This document shows positions 36,698-47,605 of a DNA stretch of 64,000 bases, one piece after another. The DNA lies in NCBI RefSeq assembly GCF_000524195.1, contig NW_020170523.1, forward strand, positions 86,564 to 150,563, written 5' to 3'. Source of the stretch: Echinococcus granulosus. Lineage: Eukaryota; Platyhelminthes; Cestoda; Cyclophyllidea; Taeniidae. The notes below the pieces were generated by a model. It searched no databases. It was not told the origin of the DNA and saw only the letters and a program-made list of their open reading frames with translations. Made by a program: the position numbers and the translations under genes. Every line of letters starts with the position of its first letter. The stretch's first letter is position 1.

Positions 36698-39600
36698 CTG
36701 CACAGAAAAATAAAATATTTGCTTTAGTTGTACATTTAACACTCCAGGCTCTTCCATCATTGTCACAGATTTCGGAGACCACCTATAGGATTATACCTAG
36801 GTCATGTCTGCAAACGGTCCCTTCGGCCTTCAAGGAAGACTCTGAGCATATCCACTTTAGATGGACTCCAATTATTAACCTCCACATTTTTAAGTGGATG
36901 GTTTTGTCTGCAAAGACCTATAAGAGAAGGGTTATCGAAGTCGCATTTATTTGCGCCTACCGGACTTGAAAGTGTCCACTTTGAGGCAGTTTGAGGTGCT
37001 ACATGAAAAAAGTGATACTGAATTTAGGATTTCACTAGTCACATAAAACTCGGACAGATGGTGGAAGAGAAGAAGACGAATAAGGAGAAGTGGATACAAA
37101 ATATCAGCCCTGCAGAGCCACTTCCGGTTAGGTATTCTTTTTAATGGCTCAGCCTTTAAACAACTGTTCCTCTGACTGCCAACTAGTGAACGAGATGAAG
37201 ACATTTTGAGCCTCGCCTTGCCTCGGATAGTCCGACGCCAGTCCAAGAAGAGGGCACAATCCCAAGTCATTAGAATCGAAATTTCTTAAAAACTTTATAG
37301 AAAATCAACGAACCATCGTGACAATATCTTCTATTACCAGTCTACTCCATCTTCTGTCTAGGTACACTCAAGTCTCTTTGGAATGATGCAACGTCATAGA
37401 GGATTGTGGGAGAATTTGGAGTAGCACAATTATGGTGCACGAGACGGAGGTACTGCTACTAACAACTTTGTGAGTAGTTTATGTCACTTTTAAACTACAC
37501 TACGGGTGTAAGACAGTAGAGTGCAGTGCAGTACGAGACAAGACAAGGTAGACAAAGCTCCGAACATCAAAGGATGAACAAAGTATATGCCGAGACGACG
37601 GATGCAACTGGCTGCTAATGGGCACATTCACACGCACACACAAGACACACGACGCGTAAACGCCTACAAAGGTACATTACGATGGTGGGTGATTTAAGTC
37701 ACCTTCCCTCTTTCTCCTATGGTGGCATTTTTATTAGTCAAAAGTGATTCATCAGTGCGGAAGGTCTGAGTAGAAGTAGTTGGAGAATTGGAGAGGATTA
37801 TTAATCCTGAGTTTGGGAAGTAACTGTAGAAATGCAAACAAGGCAAGGGGACTTGACAGATGGAGAAGTAGATGGAAGGATGAATAAATTTGTGTCAATA
37901 GGTGGATGGATGGAGGAGCATATAAACATGTTGGGGGGTCGTCTAAATGAAATACCATGTACCGGATGTCAAGATTGCTTGATGCCTGATAGAATGTCAG
38001 GAGTAGATAAGAATAAGTATAGAGTATACCGGTGACGAGAGAGATGGAGAAAAATGAATAAGGAGGGAAAGAAAAAGGATGAATATGTATCTGGATAAGT
38101 GGATGATTGAATGATTTACAGGGTAAGTGAATGGACGGTTAACTACAACAAAAAAATGGCTCCATAGGTTAAATAAACCCACATAGGGCAGACAATCTCG
38201 AAAGAGACGAATTGGGGATTGGCGGCACAAAAGATCGTTGATTAGATCAGGAGGTTGAAGATGATACAGGTGGTGAAGTACACGAAAGGAATGTGTGGAA
38301 GGCTACGCGTATCTGAAGGTGAAGAGTAGTTAGTCGAATAACTGTATGCATGACTGGATAAACGGATGGATACGGGATAGATGAAGGACTGGATTGTAAC
38401 AGAGTGAAGGGTATTAACCAGAATCATTGTATGGATAACTGGTGCATCAGATATTTCAATGGTTAACAAAATAGACGAGTGGTAGAAGAATTAGGTACGC
38501 ACTAACCGACGAGAAGTTCGCTGACGAAATGAGAAACTTGGTAATTAAATTAGCGTGTGGTTGGGAGGCTAGGATCATCTGCAACTTGAAGAGACATCTG
38601 GAGGTATGGAGGGAAGTCTGTATATACAAGCACGCAGCTGTGGATGGACAGGTCCCCACGATGGATTGGTAGGTCAGTTGGAAAAAACCCACTACCGACC
38701 AAAAGGCTTGCTCTCTAGCCCTAACATAATCCCTAGCATCTTTAAGCTGCAAGCCAATTGGAGTTACCAAGTGTCTAGAAGGTAGTTGATGCAAGCCTTT
38801 CAGGCCTAATTAGGGAATGTGAAAACTTTACCTACGAGAAAGCTCCTTCGCCTCCACCAGTTTATCGCCTGTTCCTCTAATTTTAAAACCACCGTCCCCA
38901 AACTCCTAACAACCACGACATGAGACAAAACTTACGTGCTGGAGCAGTTGGGCATCGAACATGCGCGAAGTGAAGGCGCATTCAAAGTGAATGCTTCCCT
39001 TGGCGGGACAGTTGGGATTGGATGCAACCCAATGACGGCATTTCTGCAAATTCACCGGATGAATAGACTCAAGTTTGAGGGAAATATAGTGCGGCTCCGG
39101 TAGCACCTGAATTGTCTCATTGATGCGCAGAATGCTATCCGCGAGAGAGAGAAAACGTTGCCATGTGCCTTGAGTAATCTTCGGTGCTTTGGGTTTTGCA
39201 AAACCTGCCAAATCAGCCCACGGGAAGTAAAAAAGGGCGTAATAGCCTACCCGTTCACAATCAAGTTGAGTTATTTATAAGGCCTTATAAAACGAGAGCG
39301 TTTAATCTGTTCTAACAACAATAAGCAACATTAAAGTCGCCGGATTTTATGTAATTGATCAGGTTTAGGTGATTCTTTACTGATTCAGTCCCAGAATATT
39401 TAAAAATGGAAGAATTTAACGATGTGGTTAAATAACGCTCAACACCCGATGGTAATTTTCACACTTAAAACCAGTCAGTTAAAGGGCCTAAGGAAGAGTG
39501 CAGGGGATTTCATGCGTTTTAAAGGCTTTCTATTGTATTAACTCAATAAAAATACGGTGCCAATCAAGTTACCTGTGTATGACACTTATTTCAGTCATAA

Positions 39601-39910
39601 ACTGCTTGAACATAAAATAAATAGAATAGCGATAAGAGCATGAATGGCGGGTTGGATGGATTGACGGATGTTTGGATGAATTAGTAAATGTGTAAACAAA
39701 TCGACATGCTGACAGCAGATGGAAAACAAGGCGGACAAAGGGGTGAGTGGGTCGAGGAAATAGAAAAACGGGCATGAATGATTGCTGGACGCAAACGACA
39801 TCGTTTTTTTGTCTAGTCCACAAACACTGACACTCACCCCAAGAAGGTGCGTGTGCAACAAGGAGTAATGCAAGAAGGAGAAGAAATATTATCGTTCCTG
39901 GAAATCGCAT
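36383..39910 (-). CDS. Secreted orphan protein, four exons, 235 aa
   Basis: Exons in transcript order: 39910-39838, 39204-38936, 38746-38696, 36697-36383. Joined length is 708 nt, open to TGA; intron phases are 1, 0, 0, with donors gtgagt, gtaagt, gtagtg and pyrimidine-rich acceptors. Residues 1-24 are a clear signal peptide (core IIFLLLLALLLVAHA). The mature part of about 210 residues has seven cysteines (80, 90, 100, 165, 166, 191, 235), one sequon (NET at 53) and no transmembrane helix, so it is probably exported. The C-terminus is Tyr/Phe-rich (YFRIYLSEYFYAPPC). I do not recognise the family. A TATTTAAA element 41 bases before the ATG suggests a short 5' UTR. The 51-nt exon 3 is the weakest link, but it keeps the frame. 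Confidence 0.68.
37850..37925 (+). repeat. GGAT-type tract in intron 3 of the secreted-protein gene
   Basis: Short degenerate GATGGAAGGATG...GGATGGATGG units. Similar sparse units continue at 38.04-38.13 and 38.34-38.40 kb in the same intron. Confidence 0.65.
38696..38746 (-). CDS. Secreted orphan protein exon 3, 51 nt
   Basis: Encodes 17 residues (LKDARDYVRAREQAFWS). Acceptor ccaattggcttgcag, donor gtagtg, phase 0 both sides, so it could be skipped without a frameshift. Confidence 0.55.
38936..39204 (-). CDS. Secreted orphan protein exon 2
   Basis: Encodes residues 25-114, with cysteines 80, 90 and 100 and the sequon at 53. Acceptor ggctgatttggcag, donor gtaagt. Confidence 0.7.
39635..39690 (+). 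repeat. GGAT-type tract in intron 1 of the secreted-protein gene
   Basis: TTGGATGGATTGACGGATG and flanking variants of the same tetranucleotide. Confidence 0.65.
39838..39910 (-). CDS. Secreted orphan protein exon 1: signal peptide
   Basis: Encodes residues 1-24 plus one base of a Gly codon. No earlier in-frame ATG exists in this open frame, so the start is well defined. Signal peptides on a separate first exon ending in phase 1 are common for secreted proteins. Confidence 0.7.
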
Positions 39911-39950
39911 GCCTCTAATTCTGATGAACTCGCATTCCCCTGCCCTGCCA

Positions 39951-39958
39951 TTTAAATA
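39951..39958 (-). promoter_or_regulatory. TATA-like element of the secreted-protein gene
   Basis: TATTTAAA on the minus strand, 41 bases upstream of the ATG at 39910. The distance fits a TATA box with a very short 5' UTR. Confidence 0.4.
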
Positions 39959-39959
39959 G

Positions 39960-42634
39960 TCCGCCCATAATGTGGTTCTCAATTCCTATTGGCTACTTAT
40001 TTGTGTTGTGTGTGTGTAAATATGCATGTGTACAGGCTTCCACAACAATGCACATAAGCACAGACTTTTCAAGGTGTTCCCTTTGTACTATCCCCATGGT
40101 ACACACACCACGACTGTCCTCTAGCTAACTCAAAGCCTATTCGACACAGACATTCGGTGATTGGGCAGTTAAGTCAAAAAACGTTTCTCCTAATGGAGTT
40201 GGAATCTCATTCAGGTAAGCAGTTTTTCTCGACGACTGAATAATGTCTCAAAGCACACCGAACGAGTATGATGATCGGTTGCCAGGGTGTAAAATAAAAC
40301 GCTTCGATAGCAGTAACAAAAGATAGACTATCGTCAAGGTTGCTAAGTATCAGGCCAGAATGGGCAAATATTAAACCCAGTTGGAATGCACTTCAGCCTC
40401 ATTTTTTTCGCAAAAAGCCTCCACATAAATTCATGTCGAATGAGGGGGAGAGACAGAGGGTCTGAAATATAGTCGCACTTATTTTACACCAATAAGGAAG
40501 CGGATGCGAACGGCATTCCAAAAAAGCGGCGCAAGGCAATTTGTTAAGACAAGCCATTTCCCTCCCCCACCTTTCACTTTTTATTTGGTAGTGAGTGTCT
40601 GCAATGGCAATGATGTCTTGTTTTAGGCAAGTACCACATTCCCATGAATGCGGTACCACGGTCCCACGAATGACATGAGGGCACTTCCCTTGGGAATCAC
40701 ATAAAGTTTGGAAATGCTTTAGGCAAATTTAAGCATTTCTTAGTTCCAAGTTTTCCTTTTTTGAAGTTTCATTTATATTTCATAAACTCGAGCATCAATC
40801 AAGTGACAAAGACCGAAGTGACAACTACTTGACAGGCCACCCCATCGGACAGGATCGATAGTATCGCACAGACTGTGAGGAGGTCATAAGAGGTCAAACT
40901 ACTGGCAGGTTTGGATCAAAAGAATGAGGCGAATGAAGAGATTTTGGAAGAAGGACGCTTTACCTTTGTAATGATTGGATTTGTGGTGAGCGAGTGCAGT
41001 TTCTCGTACCATTTTTTGTCTAGCCGTTGGAGATGTAGTGGTAAAACAAAGGTCGCTAGGCAGTGGCGTAGGGACTGGATTCTGGTGACGAACAGCCAGG
41101 TATTGACAAGTCGTGTTCAGGCAGTTCTTCTGTTGTTCATCATGAAGATTGGCGATCTGCTATTGCTTAATGTAGTCCGATGCTAACACGTCAAGTGGAA
41201 CTTTATCGCCTGTTGGAACAAAAAATGCCACTAAGGTGCATTACTAGATAACAATAGGTTTCAAAGCCCGTCGAGTTTTCCTCCATTTCCTCTCCTCGTT
41301 GCAGATTGTTCACCATTTGGCCGTCAAACTTGGTATGAGTAGCTTTTTCGAAATCTGTTTAAAGGACAGACAAACAATCCACTTACTACCTAGTCCACGC
41401 TTCTAAGGTCCCGCTTATTCTCCAGGACTCTAATCCCCACTGGTGTACTCTTGACAGAAGGGTTAATTGTAGTCTTACTGCTGGAGGTCAAATAATTACT
41501 GCTAAGGCCTACTCTATACAATCCGGCGCAACTCAAATGAGTGCAAGATAACCTCCTAGAGAAAAGGACGACATGAGCCCTTAGGGTAGGAGGAGGGGAG
41601 AGAGACACCATCCCATTCTCGCTCTCATCCTTCTCTGTCCAAGTAGAGGTTAAGGCTTCCGGAGAAGGAAAGTACTCCATAAAAGTATGATTCGATGCAG
41701 CGACCCGCTCATTTTACTGGAGGACGACTACAGGTCCCAAGTGGGACGAGTTTAATAGAAAAATACTCCACAAAGTTCTATGTAATTATCTTACTTACAC
41801 TAAAGAATACACAAGCACGTTTCCCCATTATAAACGGCGCTTCCTCCCAATTGTTTATCACTCCATCGTATGTTGATAATTGAGTTACATTTCTGCATAC
41901 AATGCTCTTTCGTGTTCACTATCCATATTCGAACTGTAAAATAAAGTCTAATTTCCGGCGATTATCAACAAAGGTCGAGGCAGGAAGCGTATAATGATTC
42001 ACAAAAAAGCACATTTTTGCGACAAACGCGGAAGTAGCAATGAGAATTTAATTCATTGTTTTACACAATAAAACATTGGCATGCTTCTACAACGCAAAAG
42101 ACCAACTTGCCCGACTAATAAGATTTGGTATCAATCTACACCCCAAACTACTTATGCGATTTTAAGTAACATGTCTTGACCTGATTCCCTGAAAAAACTT
42201 GGTTACGCAGGTATGCGTAATACGAATCACGAACTTCCATGTTAAAGAACGCATATATACACAAGAGATCTTTTTTGCCTTTTAATTCATTTTTTGTTTC
42301 ACTTTTAGTCATCTTCATGATAGAATCACTCGAAATTACAGTGGAACAATTAAGGCAAATATTTTCAAAAAATTACTCATGTTATTTAAAAAACTTCACT
42401 GCTTATTAATCATAAGTAGTGTTTAACGAGTACTAATATTCCATTTCATATGAAACAAAAGGAAATGACTAACCATACTGAGATAATAAGTGTATGCTGC
42501 AAGAGTCGAAAACAAGGCTTTTACATCGTGAACTCAGGGAAGGGGGGAATCTTACCTTTTGCGGACAAAGTCGTCCACCCTAGCCCGGAGACCCGCAATT
42601 TCCTTACCACAGTTTACCTAAATTAGCTAACCAT
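39960..42634. other. Intergenic, no gene recognised
   Basis: Lies between the 5' end of the secreted-protein gene and the 3' end of the next minus-strand gene. Short open frames on both strands (for example 40,911-41,186 plus; 41,390-41,680 minus) have no recognisable content and no clear splice chain. Confidence 0.4.
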
Positions 42635-44086
42635 TCAAACCTCGGGGGCCTGAAATATACAAAGGAACCCAGATGCCTTTTTCATATCATACCTGGTGGT
42701 AGGATTTTGGATTTTCATGGCGTTTAAAGGGATAAGTCATCACTTTACGTCCAAGACAATAGAAGCATTGGTCAGAGGTGAGCACCAAAAGGGTAGTTGA
42801 CACATTGCGGCAGCCGAGTAGTAGTGGTCGAGACATCTTCCAATGGTTGCATAGCACGAGACCCCACAGATGACATGGATGCAAAGTGGTGACGCAACAA
42901 TTAACAGCGGTCAGCCTTCTAATGGTAACGAGGTGGTTACAGCATCAGCACCCGCTTTTTAGTTTGGGTAGGAGTGAGGGCGGGGGGGGGGGGGAGTGAA
43001 GAAAGAGAGGAGTCAAAACACTTACGGATGAGCTTTAACCTCACAGAAACGGAAGCAGTTAAGTCCAAATGTCCAAAAGCGGGTGATTTAGATGAGGGCT
43101 ATTAGTCTTCAGCAGAAATCCAACGAATCCGAGGGTGCATAGAGACCATAAGCGTTAAAACGGTTGAACTACCAAAGCAAGAAGCATTTTTTCCATTTCA
43201 TCTCCTAGACCACCACATAGCGAAGGAATAAATCTGACGATATTGTAGGGAGATACTCTCCACAAATTTTTACTAGCAACTCGAGGAGGTGAGGCACGTT
43301 CAGGTAATAACTCCACCATTTTACCAACATTGTGGAGCATTTACTACGCCCCGCTTCAGCAAACACAACTAACGCAAAGTCCCTGATCTGTCGTAAAATT
43401 TAAAGTTCATTTAATCGTAACGACTAAGCTGAGAAGATGAGGGTCCCACCGACAAACCACACCGGAGACGTATTATCTGGTCTCATGAGCCAGAGAATAA
43501 GTGATATGGGGGTATTAAAAGCACTTAGTTACTAGTACATTGAGCCATAAAACTGCTACAAAGAAGTTGCAAAAAAAATTCCAGTAGAGTTCAATAAGCA
43601 AAATTTACCCAATTCCTATTCGCTCACTGATGGGGTAGGTTTCCAAAACAAGTATGCATAGAACACGTCTCCACAGCAGATCTGCGCTAGTGAGCACACG
43701 ATGTTACCATCGCAAACAATACTGAGGTCTAGCTAGAAATTGAAAAAGAAAGCAAAGCTCCGAGATCCACCAAGCGCAAAGTTACACCGCGGATGGGTCA
43801 GTGAAATTGGGAGGGCAGAAAGTAACCATAAGTGACCCTGAAACTGCTGCTGTGTTGAATAAAGCATTTTCGTCTATACAGAAAACCGCTGCAGAATTAC
43901 CAACTTATGCGATGGGACTTCGAGAAGTGATCAAGGAGAGGGAGAGAGAGCTTTGGAGTCAGGCCCGTGTGATCGCGTCGGCCTTTATCGAAACAAAAAC
44001 AGACAATAAAACTAATGGAAATTACTGAGGTCAGTAAAGAATGACTTTTACGCAATCTTCCGTTTACTAGGGCATTAGTTTCGTAC
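42635..44086 (-). CDS. Cys-rich unrecognised protein, C-terminal exons with micro-exons
   Basis: A phase-consistent minus-strand chain: 44086-44052, 43888-43788, 43732-43628, 43387-43214, 43039-43026, 42918-42693, 42649-42635. Exons 2-4 have clear acceptors (attctgcag, aatttctag, acgacag) and donors (gtgtaa, gtgagc, gtggtc). The fifth is a 14-nt micro-exon with a gtaagt donor, and the last is 15 nt (four codons and TGA) after a 43-bp intron. Together about 222 C-terminal residues: stretches such as LVKWWSYYLNVPHLLELLVK and CCVTTLHPCHLWG, many Cys, and several hydrophobic helices. I do not recognise the family. The exact donor of 43387-43214 is uncertain by one or two codons, and the 5' exons (44.09-45.14 kb) were not resolved. 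A plus-strand open frame at 43,801-44,028 overlaps and is probably its shadow. Confidence 0.48.
42982..42994 (+). repeat. G13 homopolymer (C13 on the coding strand)
   Basis: Thirteen G on the plus strand, inside the intron between the 14-nt and 226-nt exons of the minus-strand gene. Read on that strand it is a C-rich pyrimidine tract. Confidence 0.85.
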
Positions 44087-45144
44087 CTGCCAAAGTATTC
44101 AAAGGTGGTTGTAAGTTGGAAGAGAAAAGCAGAAGTGAACCAGCCAAAGTATTGGCACTTAAATAAGGAAAAGGAGATTTTGATGAAAAAAAAAGAGGTT
44201 ATTTTTACCATTCCTGCAATCAGACAGCCGCCTGCTAAGCGGAACAGCAAGAAATCAGCAGTTAGGTTGACCAAGCCGTGCTCAGAATCCTTGAAATCAC
44301 TCTAGCCTCCATTTCTCCATACTTGATAGGGAAATGAAGATTGTCTAGAAGGCTAAACTCTACCCAAGCGAAAACAAATTAGTACAAAGAAAGGATGTGG
44401 AAGTAAACAGGTAAAAAAGGTAAAACACACAAACACTTCCAATAACCACTGAAGCTGAAGCGAATAACTAAAAAGGAGTGAAAATGTGGTCAAAAACAAA
44501 GTGCTAACACTTCGTGAAACAAAGGAACCAACAATAATTGCTGCTAGCCAAACTGTCAAGAAGGAGAAAAAGAATAAGATGAAGCGCCATAGATGCTCCC
44601 ATTATCCCACATTCATAACGGCCAAAAAGGAGCAAATGCAAATCCAACAGTTGTGAATGTGACCCCATTCATTCATAAACAACACGGCAGCTTTGAGATC
44701 GCAGGATTTGGGAAACAGAACTAATTGGGAAAGTGTTTAGGGTTCATCAACATATTTCAGAATGAAAAGGCCGAAATACAACTGCTCTTTCAGGAGAAAG
44801 GGATAAACCAAAAGTAATTGATTTTAAAGGAAATGATGGCCCGCACCAGTAAAACATGAAAAATAAGGAGACGACGAGGTGACAATCAGCTCAAGGCGGG
44901 GGACTACGCGTTTTCGGAGCATCCACTAATCAGACGGTAAAAAGTAAATTTGTCTAAGCAAGACCTTTACACCACCACCACCACCACCACATTTGTGCCT
45001 CCAAAGAAGATTACACTGACAGCATCTACCTGTCCAGACAAGAAACCACAGACGACAAGACGATCAGCAAAATTACACAACTTGATCGGTTCATTTAATA
45101 AATACTTGGCAATACTAATTAAACATCTAAAACAAATAGACACA
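44087..45144. other. Unresolved stretch between two minus-strand genes
   Basis: Should contain the 5' exons of the Cys-rich gene and the 3' UTR of the bHLH gene (an ATTAAA on the minus strand lies near 45,100). It has an ACC microsatellite at about 44,972-44,995 that creates a spurious poly-Thr frame on the plus strand. Confidence 0.4.
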
Positions 45145-46378
45145 TTACTGTTGAAAAGGCAGTTTAGCTAAGTCATCCGCAGGTTCGGTTGCGATTACAT
45201 CAAATAGGGTATCGAAGGCATAATCATCGAGATCTCCCGCACCAGTGCAACCAATTATGTCAGCATCCTCCAAATTTGACTCAGCATTCACTGTAGACGC
45301 GAAGAACTCGTCTACAATCTCCTGATCCACTGAAGGCACCGCTCTATCTTCTCGAGACATGGGAGAACTGTAGGCTTCACCGTTAAGCACTGGACAGACA
45401 TTTGGAAGTTGGACGTAGCTGGACGGGGAGGATGTGGAGGACACCAGGGCAAAACGCCGCTGATGGGGGTTGGGGAATTCAAAATCGTCTTGGTCCAATG
45501 GATAAGAAGAATTATGGAGAAGGGGGAGGGAAGGAACAAAGCTAGGCAGAGGAAGGTTTCGGAGAGAGTGTTTCCGTGTTATTTTACGATTGCTGCGACG
45601 CGTAGGCCGTCGGGAACTCCCACAAGAACGAAACTCACGGGGTTCATAGACTGTAGTGAATGAGCTAGCTGATGGTACACATGTTGGTGGATGCGATTCA
45701 TCTCCCAGCAACTCGGTGAGCTTTCGATGCGCTTCCAGAGCACGCTCCCGCTGAGATATTGCGTAGTCGCCATCACGATTCCGAGACCTAGCGTAGATTT
45801 TAAAATATTAGTGTAAATGAGGCTTACGCCTTGTCTTCTTTCAACACAGCCTCAACCACACCTGCAACGATTTCGTGACGCCGCATAGGTGGGATGATAT
45901 GAGGTTTGTCAGTTAGGGGGATACCAAGTTTGAGACATTCGGTTTCGAGGATAGCAATTTCTTTTACAAGGCGATCATAAATAGCCATATCATGGATTTC
46001 ATCCTCAATCATGCCACAGGATATCTGCAAAAGTTGGGGATAAGAAAGCTTCTCTGGGCACTTTCCAGCACCATCAAGATGTCGACGAATGTCCTCTTCC
46101 GTGATACAAGTACGGATCATCTCGTAAATGATCGCCAATTCACGTCGACGACCACGCTCCTGTTCGTTGTGATCCATTTGAGCTTGTCGGTCTCTAGTGT
46201 CGGACACCTTCCGAGACCCATTGATGAAACGAACAGTCTTCTTTGGAGGCGCACCTTCAAAAACCTCCTTAGTTTCGTAATCTGCTTCAATATCTGTGCT
46301 CGGTTGTAGAAAAGTGGTCATATTTTGCTCGCAAGGAAGTCGCTGTTTCCGCGACCGCGAAGACAGCTGGCGATTCAT
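45145..46378 (-). CDS. bHLH-leucine-zipper transcription factor, Myc/Max-network type, 397 aa
   Basis: Two exons, 46378-45828 and 45787-45145, split by a 40-bp intron (gtaagc to acgctag, phase 2); joined length is 1194 nt. Residues 69-82 (DHNEQERGRRRELA) are a basic region with His70, Glu74 and Arg78 at the spacing that reads CACGTG E-boxes in Myc, Max, Mxd and MGA. Helix 1 runs to about 91. The loop is unusually long (92-108), and helix 2 starts KLSYPQLL (110-117). Leucines 137, 144 and 151 form heptads of a short zipper. The second exon adds a Ser/Arg-rich part and an acidic C-terminus (about 330-385, rich in D/E and phenylalanine) like an activation domain. The protein should act in the nucleus as a dimer. 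H-N-x-x-E-R-x-R-R-x-E-L is closest to Myc, but no Myc boxes are visible, so the exact subfamily is open. Confidence 0.72.
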
Positions 46379-46387
46379 AACAAAAAC

Positions 46388-46467
46388 CTAAAAAGAAGCA
46401 ATAATATTGGGAGTACCAACTCTAAAAGGCCGAAACACGACAGAAGACAGGAACTCTTACGACTTAC
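46388..46467 (-). other. Probable 5'-UTR intron of the bHLH gene
   Basis: Minus strand: GC then gtaagtcgtaag at the 5' side and a strong cttctttttag acceptor at the 3' side, nine bases before the ATG. The acceptor could instead receive a spliced leader, since trans-splicing is known in taeniid tapeworms. Confidence 0.4.
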
Positions 46468-47178
46468 GCAGAAGCACGCAAAGCCCACGCAAAAGAGCAG
46501 GAGGGCCGCTCGGCGAACGACTTAAACAAACAAAAATCATAATGGCTAACATTATACTCCTTTGTTGATGAAATTATTTGCGCCCGTACTTCTTTTTTTA
46601 AATATTGTTGTTATAATAAAGTAAGTTTTACTACCAGAAATGCAGCTTTGTGGCAAATAACTAAAAGTGCAAACTAAGCTTCTAACCTGTAAAAATATGC
46701 AAGATTGAATATCTCCGATTACAGTTGTTGGTTCTTGTTAAGGCAAAGCAATTTAAATAAAAAGCATGTTTTACTTTGGTTTGGTTTAATTATGATTGCG
46801 AGGCACATGGAGCAAAGCCCACCATACTCACGTTAATATCCTTGCATTGGGGTAAAATTCGGAGAAAGCAAGGCTAATTACAGTAGTGCATTAAAGTGTT
46901 TTTGCCTTTACACACCCCTCAATTAGTGCCTGCTGTGAGCTCAACCAATTACCTGACCGTCAGCAAGCGGTGGTGAAACATGATCTCTGAAGATACCAAA
47001 TTTTGCCTCATAATTTCCTTTTAGTTCAAGATATCTTCAATTTACCACAACCTACGCAAAGACAGTTGCTAGCACTGCTTATCTATTTCTTATCTAGATA
47101 CACCAAAAAGCATAAGTGGCAAGTGTTCACATTAATGGCATCACTTTCTACTGTCGAGAGTTGAAAAAAAGATTCCGT

Positions 47179-47377
47179 CTAAGTGTACCGATCCACATTG
47201 GTTAATGGCGTTAAAAGTGAACAGATAAAGAAATCCTCAGTTGCTTTAATATCTGCAACTCCTTCGTGTCCCAACACTTCATGCCATTGATGATCCAAGA
47301 ACGGGGTAGATCGAAGAAACATTGATCTCCACCGCTCGGGGTGTTTCAAGGTGGTTATTGAGCAATGAGACAACGAG
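47179..47377 (-). CDS. Candidate last exon of an unrecognised gene
   Basis: After a gctaaacag acceptor, a 66-codon frame reads through HPERWRSMFLRSTPFLDHQW and HEVLGHEGVADIKATEDFF to TAG. The composition looks coding, but no domain is recognised and the phase does not match the nearest upstream candidate exon, so a missing exon or chance must be assumed. Confidence 0.28.
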
Positions 47378-47449
47378 CTGTTTAGCTACTCACCTATTAT
47401 CTCATCCGTCGTCTATCAGCAATTGGCGAATCCGTATATCTGCCTTCTA

Positions 47450-47605
47450 CCTTTGCATCCATCCACTTGGAATGAATGCAAGTACGTGTGTCCAACCAAG
47501 CAACGGCGTCCAGTGAAGAGCTTGACTTTCCAAACTGGTTCGCCTAATTGTTTTACAAATGTACCGAGGTAAATCCGAGCAATTCCTTTTCTATGTATAA
47601 GCGAC
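47450..47605 (-). CDS. Candidate internal exon of an unrecognised gene
   Basis: A minus-strand frame (GIARIYLGTFVKQLGEPVWK and onward to HSFQVDGCK) ends at a possible gtagaa donor. It may belong with 47,179-47,377, although the splice phases disagree by one base. Confidence 0.22.

Noticed and set aside
41390..41680. 96-codon minus-strand frame starting with ATG
   Set aside because: Composition is borderline, but there is no homology, no promoter-like element and no splice chain to neighbours.
43801..44028. Plus-strand 75-codon frame with a coding-like composition
   Set aside because: It overlaps, antisense, the minus-strand exon 43888-43788, which chains with neighbours in phase. The plus frame has no splice partner and ends in TGA just before the only good donor.
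44950..45171. Plus-strand frame with a poly-Thr run
   Set aside because: Created by an ACC microsatellite in the likely 3' UTR of the bHLH gene; there is a stop just upstream and no acceptor.
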